DNA from: Syntrophobacterales bacterium
GTDB taxonomy: Bacteria; Desulfobacterota; Desulfobaccia; Desulfobaccales; 0-14-0-80-60-11
Length of the DNA stretch: 64,000 bases
Assembly (NCBI GenBank): GCA_020060385.1
Contig: JAGVAH010000082.1
Span: 114,138-178,137, forward strand
Direction: 5' to 3'
The notes under the pieces are model-generated. The model was not told the DNA's origin. It was given only the letters and a program-made list of their open reading frames with translations, and did not search any database. The translations under genes were made by a program, and so were the position numbers. Positions 60,500 to 64,000 of the stretch are shown here, one piece after another (the stretch's first letter is position 1; the number at the start of each line of letters is the position of its first letter).

Positions 60500-61546
60500 C
60501 TATCTCCACAACTGAATTTCCTGATGAAACCCCACCGCCTCTCTGACTTCCGCCATGGTGCGGCGGGCCTCCTCCCTGGCCTTTTGGTTCCCTGCCTGGA
60601 GGATGTCCATCACTTCCTGGGGGTGGGCCTCGTAGTAACGCCGCTTCTCCTGGATGGGCCCCAGGTTCTCCAGCAAGGCCTCCGCCAGCAGCAATTTACA
60701 TTCCACGCACCCCAGGCTGGCCGCCCGGCAGGACGCGGTGATCTCTTCCAGGCGCTTCCCCGGCAGATTCAAGCGGTGAAAGGGAAAGGCCAGGCAGCGG
60801 TCCGGCTCCCCCGGGTCCTTCTTAAAGGGCCGCTGGGTATCGGTGACCATCTGCCGCACCTTCTGGCTGATCACCTCCGGGGGGTCGCTCAAATAGATGC
60901 AGTTGTTATAGCTCTTGCTCATCTTGCGGCCGTCGGTGCCGGTGAGCTTGGGGATCTCCGTGAGGAGGGCCTCCGGCTCCGGAAAGATGGGCTTATACAG
61001 GAAATTGAAGCGCCGGGCGATCTCCCGGGTCATCTCCACGTGGGGCACCTGGTCCACCCCCACCGGCACCCCATGGGCCTTGTACATCAGGATGTCCGCG
61101 GCCTGGAGCACCGGGTAGCCCAGAAAGCCGTAAGTGGCCAGATCCTTGTGGGCCAGTTCCTGGATCTGGTCCTTGTAGGTGGGGTTGCGCTCCAGCCAGG
61201 GCACCGGGGTGAACATGCCGAAGATCAGGTACAGCTCGGCATGTTCCGGGATGGCCGACTGCACGAAGATGGTGCTCTTGTCCGGGTCCAGGCCCACGCT
61301 CAGCCAATCCATGACCATCTCCGGGATATAGCTGGCAATGGCCTGGGGGGATTCGTATTCCGTGGTGATGGCATGCCAGTCGGCCACAAAATAATGGCAC
61401 TGGTACTCTTCCTGGAGCTGCAGCCAGTTGTAGAGCGCGCCGTAGAAATTGCCCAGGTGCAGCTTGCCCGTGGGCCGCATGCCGCTCAGGATGCGTTGCC
61501 GTTTTTCGGTTTCTGGTCCGGGACCAGGTTTATCAGTGGACGCCAT
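60500..61546 (-). CDS. trpS: Tryptophan--tRNA ligase
   Basis: Class I aminoacyl-tRNA synthetase charging tRNA-Trp. SGMRPTGKLHLGNFYGALY carries the HIGH-type signature (HLGN), the KMSKSYNN signature is intact in the second half, and 348 residues is normal. The ATG lies near AGGAAAGAG. A promoter-like pair is found at 61583-61611, and a repeat-rich leader upstream. Confidence 0.96.
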   Translation of the reverse strand: MASTDKPGPGPETEKRQRILSGMRPTGKLHLGNFYGALYNWLQLQEEYQCHYFVADWHAITTEYESPQAIASYIPEMVMDWLSVGLDPDKSTIFVQSAIPEHAELYLIFGMFTPVPWLERNPTYKDQIQELAHKDLATYGFLGYPVLQAADILMYKAHGVPVGVDQVPHVEMTREIARRFNFLYKPIFPEPEALLTEIPKLTGTDGRKMSKSYNNCIYLSDPPEVISQKVRQMVTDTQRPFKKDPGEPDRCLAFPFHRLNLPGKRLEEITASCRAASLGCVECKLLLAEALLENLGPIQEKRRYYEAHPQEVMDILQAGNQKAREEARRTMAEVREAVGFHQEIQLWR

Positions 61547-61582
61547 TCTCTTTCCTAAACTTAAAGTATTAACTAGCAGACA

Positions 61583-61611
61583 AAATTATCATTGGGGACC
61601 TTCTTTGGCAA
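61583..61611 (-). promoter_or_regulatory. Possible promoter of trpS
   Basis: On the minus strand TTGCCA (61611-61606) and TAATTT (61588-61583) with a 17-base spacer, about 40 bases before the trpS ATG. A GC-rich perfect hairpin lies further upstream at 61642-61667. Confidence 0.4.
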
Positions 61612-61641
61612 GTGCAGGGGACAATATTCCCTGTCAATAAG

Positions 61642-61667
61642 CAAGGCCCGGCAGCTAGACCGGGCCT
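61642..61667. repeat. AAGGCCCGG/CCGGGCCTT hairpin upstream of trpS
   Basis: Nine-base perfect stem with an eight-base loop (CAGCTAGA). No T-run follows on either strand, so termination is uncertain; it is upstream of the presumed trpS promoter. Confidence 0.5.
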
Positions 61668-61760
61668 TAGCCCGCATTATTCATGAACTTTTCAAAATGT
61701 ACGACAACCCATTAACATTTTTAATTAAATTGAAAAGCCCAAAAAAGCAGAGTGTTTTTT

Positions 61761-61847
61761 GCGCAGGCTGGAAAGCCTGCGCCACCGGGTTCCTTGCCAC
61801 TTGGTGCATTATCCGGGTTAGGAGGCACAGGCTTTCCAGCCTGTGCC
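61761..61847. repeat. Pair of CAGGCTGGAAAGCCTG-type hairpins (family E)
   Basis: GCGCAGGCT/AGCCTGCGC at 61761-61782 and GGCACAGGCT/AGCCTGTGCC at 61824-61847, in opposite orientation. A third copy is at 28697-28720. Confidence 0.75.
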
Positions 61848-61876
61848 ACCAAAGACTACCTTAAATCACTTCGACA

Positions 61877-62012
61877 CCCCTGCGAAAGTCTCTTTTCTGT
61901 CATTCTGAGCGAAGCGAAGCGGAGTGAAGAATCTCGTATTTACGCTAACCAAGAGATTCTTCGGTCGCTCCGCTCCCTCAGAATGACAAATTATAAGAAC
62001 TTTCGCAGAGGG
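61877..62012. repeat. Most complete family C palindromic repeat
   Basis: Outer arms CCCCTGCGAAAGT and ACTTTCGCAGAGGG, then GTCATTCTGAGCGAAGCG and complementary CAGAATGAC, inner AATCTCGTATTTAC and AACCAAGAGATTC. It ends at the base before the stop codon of the minus-strand gene at 62014. With the other repeats this accounts for the gap 61547-62013. Confidence 0.88.
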
Positions 62013-62013
62013 C

Positions 62014-62274
62014 TCATTCCTGGATGGACTCCAAGTAAGAGCTTAAGGAGCCGAAATCCCGGGGGGCCTCCAGTTCGTTCCCGGATTTGAGGTCATGGAT
62101 AACCACCCGCACCGGCTCCTCCAGAGTGGTGGGAAAACTCTCGCCGGTGGCGTCATTGACGGTGATATAGGCGCGCTTGCCCTGGTGTTTGATCCATTTG
62201 GTAAAGGAGGCCTTGCCCGCGCAACTGGCCGAGAGATTGTAGCCATGTTCCTTCATCACTTCTTCAACGCTCAT
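62014..62274 (-). CDS. Small conserved hypothetical protein
   Basis: An 86-residue soluble protein. A helical N-terminus (SVEEVMKEHGYNLSASCAGK) precedes beta segments (FTKWIKHQGKRAYITVND, EEPVRVVIHDLKSGNEL) and an acidic tail. I do not recognise a family. It lies 11 bases after the enoyl-CoA hydratase gene in the same direction and is likely part of the tetR-ech operon. The stop codon directly abuts a family C repeat, so its last residues could have been altered by the insertion. Confidence 0.7.
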   Translation of the reverse strand: MSVEEVMKEHGYNLSASCAGKASFTKWIKHQGKRAYITVNDATGESFPTTLEEPVRVVIHDLKSGNELEAPRDFGSLSSYLESIQE

Positions 62275-62285
62275 CTTTGCTCACC

Positions 62286-63062
62286 CTAACGTTCCTGCCA
62301 CTCCGGTTTTCTCTTCTCCAGGAAGGCCTTGACCCCTTCCTCCGCGTCCTGGGTGCTGCACAGGGCCGCAAACATGTCCCCCAGCATGTCTAACCCCTCG
62401 TGGTAAGGCATGTCCTGGGACCCATAGACTCCGGCCTTGCCCATCTGCAGGGCCAGGGGGCTTTTTTCCGCCAGTTTTTTGGCCCAGTCCAGGGTGGCTT
62501 CCTCCAGTTGCTCCGGGGGCACCACTTTGTTCACCAGACCCAGCCGCAGCATCTCCGGCGCGGGGATAATTTCCCCCAGGAGCACCATTTCCAGGGCCTT
62601 CTTCCGGCCCACGATCCGCACCAGGGGCGCGGCCGGCCCCAGACAGATGAGGCCCACGTTGATGGCTGTGGTCCCGAACTTGGCGTCTTCCGCGGCGATG
62701 GTCAGATCACAGGCAAAGGAGAGGCCCGCGCCGTTGGCCAGGGCGTAGCCTTTCACCGAGGCCATCACCGGCTTTTTCATGCGGGCGATGGTGTGGTTGT
62801 GCTCATCCATCAGGTGGATGAACTCCCGGTATTCCTTATTGGTTTTATTCTTGAATTCATCCAGGGAAATGCCGGTGGAGAAATGTTTGCCATTGGCGTC
62901 GATCACCACCACCCGCACTTCGTGGTCCTTCTCCATGTCCCGGAGCGCATCATTCAGCTCCCGGGCCAAGGGGACGTTAAAGGTGTTCATGGCTTGGGGG
63001 CGGTTTAGGGTAATGATGCCGATGCCTTCCTTTTTTTCCACCAGGACGTTGTTATCGCTCAT
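62286..63062 (-). CDS. Enoyl-CoA hydratase/isomerase family protein
   Basis: Crotonase-fold enzyme acting on acyl-CoA thioesters, 258 residues. The oxyanion hole segment VIDANGKHFSTGISLDEF, the central KPVMASVKGYALANGAGLSFACD and DLTIAAEDAKFGTTAINVG are typical. The usual second glutamate of true hydratases (E near GxxE) is replaced by Cys/Leu in NVGLICLGPA, so another crotonase-type reaction is possible. AAGGAGG lies before the ATG. It is 32 bases from tetR and should be controlled with it; acyl-CoA chemistry fits the paaK genes elsewhere in the window. Confidence 0.88.
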   Translation of the reverse strand: MSDNNVLVEKKEGIGIITLNRPQAMNTFNVPLARELNDALRDMEKDHEVRVVVIDANGKHFSTGISLDEFKNKTNKEYREFIHLMDEHNHTIARMKKPVMASVKGYALANGAGLSFACDLTIAAEDAKFGTTAINVGLICLGPAAPLVRIVGRKKALEMVLLGEIIPAPEMLRLGLVNKVVPPEQLEEATLDWAKKLAEKSPLALQMGKAGVYGSQDMPYHEGLDMLGDMFAALCSTQDAEEGVKAFLEKRKPEWQER

Positions 63063-63094
63063 AAAGCACCCTCCTTGACTTATTCTCTAAAGAC

Positions 63095-63703
63095 TCAGGC
63101 TGGGCCTGGTTTCCTCAAGCTCTGGAGATAAAAACGGAGTTGCGCCAGGGTCTGCTGCCACACCGCCGCATCTTTGCTGGCGGCATACAGGGGCGCGGCC
63201 CCATTCAGGGAGATCATGATAAATCTGGCCGCGCCCTCGAGATTCAGCCCTGCCTTTAAAAGCCCCTGCTGCTCCGCCTCCGCCAGCCACTGGCGCAACA
63301 GGGCGGAGAAAGCCTGGAAGCCATTAAGGACGTGGCTGTTCATGGCCGCGTCCTGGCCGGAGAGTTCCACCAGGGAATTACAGAGAAAACAGCCCCCCTG
63401 AAAAACCCCCCCACCCAGGTAATCTTGCAGGTTATTGGTAATCACCCGGTCAAGGCGCTCCAGGGGGTCGGCAATCTCTCTGACGCCGTTAAACACCACC
63501 TTCTTCCAGATGCGGACGCATTCCTCGTAGACCGCGTACCAGATCTCCTCCTTGTTGCGGAAGTGGCCGTAAAGGCCCCCCTTGGTGAGCCCGGTGGCCT
63601 CCACCACATCGGCGATGGAGGTATGGAAATAGCCCTGCACCGAGAAAAGCTGCATGGCCTTGTCGATGATATATTGCCGGGTCAAGTCACCCTTGGTAGC
63701 CAT
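63095..63703 (-). CDS. TetR/AcrR-family transcriptional regulator
   Basis: A 202-residue one-domain-plus-ligand regulator. The N-terminal helix-turn-helix is standard: RQYIIDKAMQLFSVQGYFHT, then SIADVVEATGLTKGGLYGHF and KEEIWYAVYEECV. The C-terminal ligand-binding part contains GGCFLCNSLVEL, of the type seen in TetR proteins that bind acyl-CoA or electrophiles. An operator-like palindrome lies 22 bases upstream, suggesting autoregulation together with the enoyl-CoA hydratase gene. Confidence 0.92.
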   Translation of the reverse strand: MATKGDLTRQYIIDKAMQLFSVQGYFHTSIADVVEATGLTKGGLYGHFRNKEEIWYAVYEECVRIWKKVVFNGVREIADPLERLDRVITNNLQDYLGGGVFQGGCFLCNSLVELSGQDAAMNSHVLNGFQAFSALLRQWLAEAEQQGLLKAGLNLEGAARFIMISLNGAAPLYAASKDAAVWQQTLAQLRFYLQSLRKPGPA

Positions 63704-63724
63704 CCGCCAGCCCCTGGATATATT

Positions 63725-63742
63725 ATACCGACCAGTTGGTAT
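63725..63742 (-). promoter_or_regulatory. Probable TetR operator
   Basis: ATACCGACCAGTTGGTAT, palindromic at 14 of 18 positions with ACC/GGT half-sites typical of TetR-family operators. Located just upstream of the tetR start codon. Confidence 0.6.
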
Positions 63743-63830
63743 ATTTTAGCCCCTAATGCTTGATTTAGTCAAGAATATTTCTTGGGGTAGTGCTAAATAT
63801 TAAGAAAACTTCGGATAGGTTGGTTTATAC

Positions 63831-63893
63831 TCCCCTTTCTTAAGGGGGGGGTCAGGGGAGATTATATAAGCACTTGATAATCCCCCTAAATCC
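63831..63893. repeat. Truncated family B nested palindrome
   Basis: TCCCCTTTCTTAAGGGGG...GATAATCCCCCTAAATCC matching the left and central parts of 17362-17443; the right arm is missing where the next element begins. Confidence 0.75.
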
Positions 63894-63905
63894 AATACGG
63901 TTCAC

Positions 63906-64000
63906 TTATAGCATTTGCCAAAAGTTCTTTCCTCTTATCCCCTCTCCCCCCAGCGGGGGGAGAGGGTTAGGGTGAGGGGGGGCGGAAAAAACTTTTGGCA
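63906..64000. mobile_element. MITE-like element with TTGCCAAAAGTT termini, reaching the window end
   Basis: Complementary copy of the element at 50431-50524, with the same termini, family A core and flanking TATAGCAT. Differs mainly by a couple of bases near the right end. It follows a truncated family B repeat, as its counterpart does. Confidence 0.8.

Noticed and set aside
61642-61667. Hairpin upstream of trpS considered as a T-box or tryptophan attenuator
   Set aside because: No T-box sequence, no run of Trp codons and no T-run; and it lies upstream of the presumed promoter.

Overview
The window looks like chromosomal DNA from a high-GC, Gram-negative anaerobe of the Desulfobacterota (former Deltaproteobacteria), possibly a Desulfobacca- or Syntrophobacter-like relative. 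This is inferred from gene content: phenylacetate-CoA ligase next to an ACT-domain protein and a branched-chain amino acid type ABC transporter, CooT and DUF3842 proteins, CheB-CheR fusion and HD-GYP signalling proteins, and many short palindromic repeats between genes. I recognised no rRNA, tRNA, CRISPR array, phage or transposase gene. About sixty protein genes are supported, nearly all housekeeping, metabolic or signalling.

Layout. 1-7762 (+): the 3' part of an HD-GYP protein, recO, a secreted HExxH protein, a fatty acid hydroxylase/sterol desaturase family protein, a DJ-1/PfpI protein, a winged-helix-like unknown and an AAA+ ATPase. typA (-) fills 7956-9740. 10278-15267 (+): a secreted sugar-hydrolase-like protein, a metallophosphoesterase and a second HD-GYP protein with a triplicated N-terminal module. 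15354-18401 (-): a sparse stretch of small membrane proteins, one apparently frameshifted. An exported nitroreductase (+) faces a secreted Gly/Pro/His-rich protein and a DUF2092 protein (-).

21555-34343 (+) is a transport and acyl-CoA activation block: paaK, a secreted metallo-beta-lactamase-fold protein, a tandem ACT protein, a LivK-type lipoprotein, livH, livM, livG, an interrupting repeat island with an XRE regulator and a membrane protein, livF, a second PaaK-like ligase, an outer-membrane barrel, then another LivK-type protein. A bidirectional terminator separates it from a minus-strand run: leuD, leuB, an inserted unknown gene, asd, rsmD, coaD, DUF3842, cooT. 40399-49338 (+) holds a 1262-residue CheB/CheR/PAS/kinase-like protein, a PrmA-like methyltransferase, a chemoreceptor, a third LivK-type protein and an Ogt-type methyltransferase. 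The rest is mainly minus-strand housekeeping (nuclease, UDP-xylose synthase-like enzyme, histidine kinase, pyrE, Nudix, SGNH hydrolase, M50 protease, rluB, trpS, enoyl-CoA hydratase, tetR), with a lipoprotein and an APC permease on the plus strand.

The most unusual aspect is the repeat load. At least eight families of short inverted repeats occupy most intergenic gaps, interrupt the liv operon at nearly every junction, abut start codons that then lack a Shine-Dalgarno sequence, contribute codons to one open reading frame, and in one place flank a whole gene as the two halves of an otherwise compact palindrome. Product names rest on motif recognition by eye; no database search was possible.
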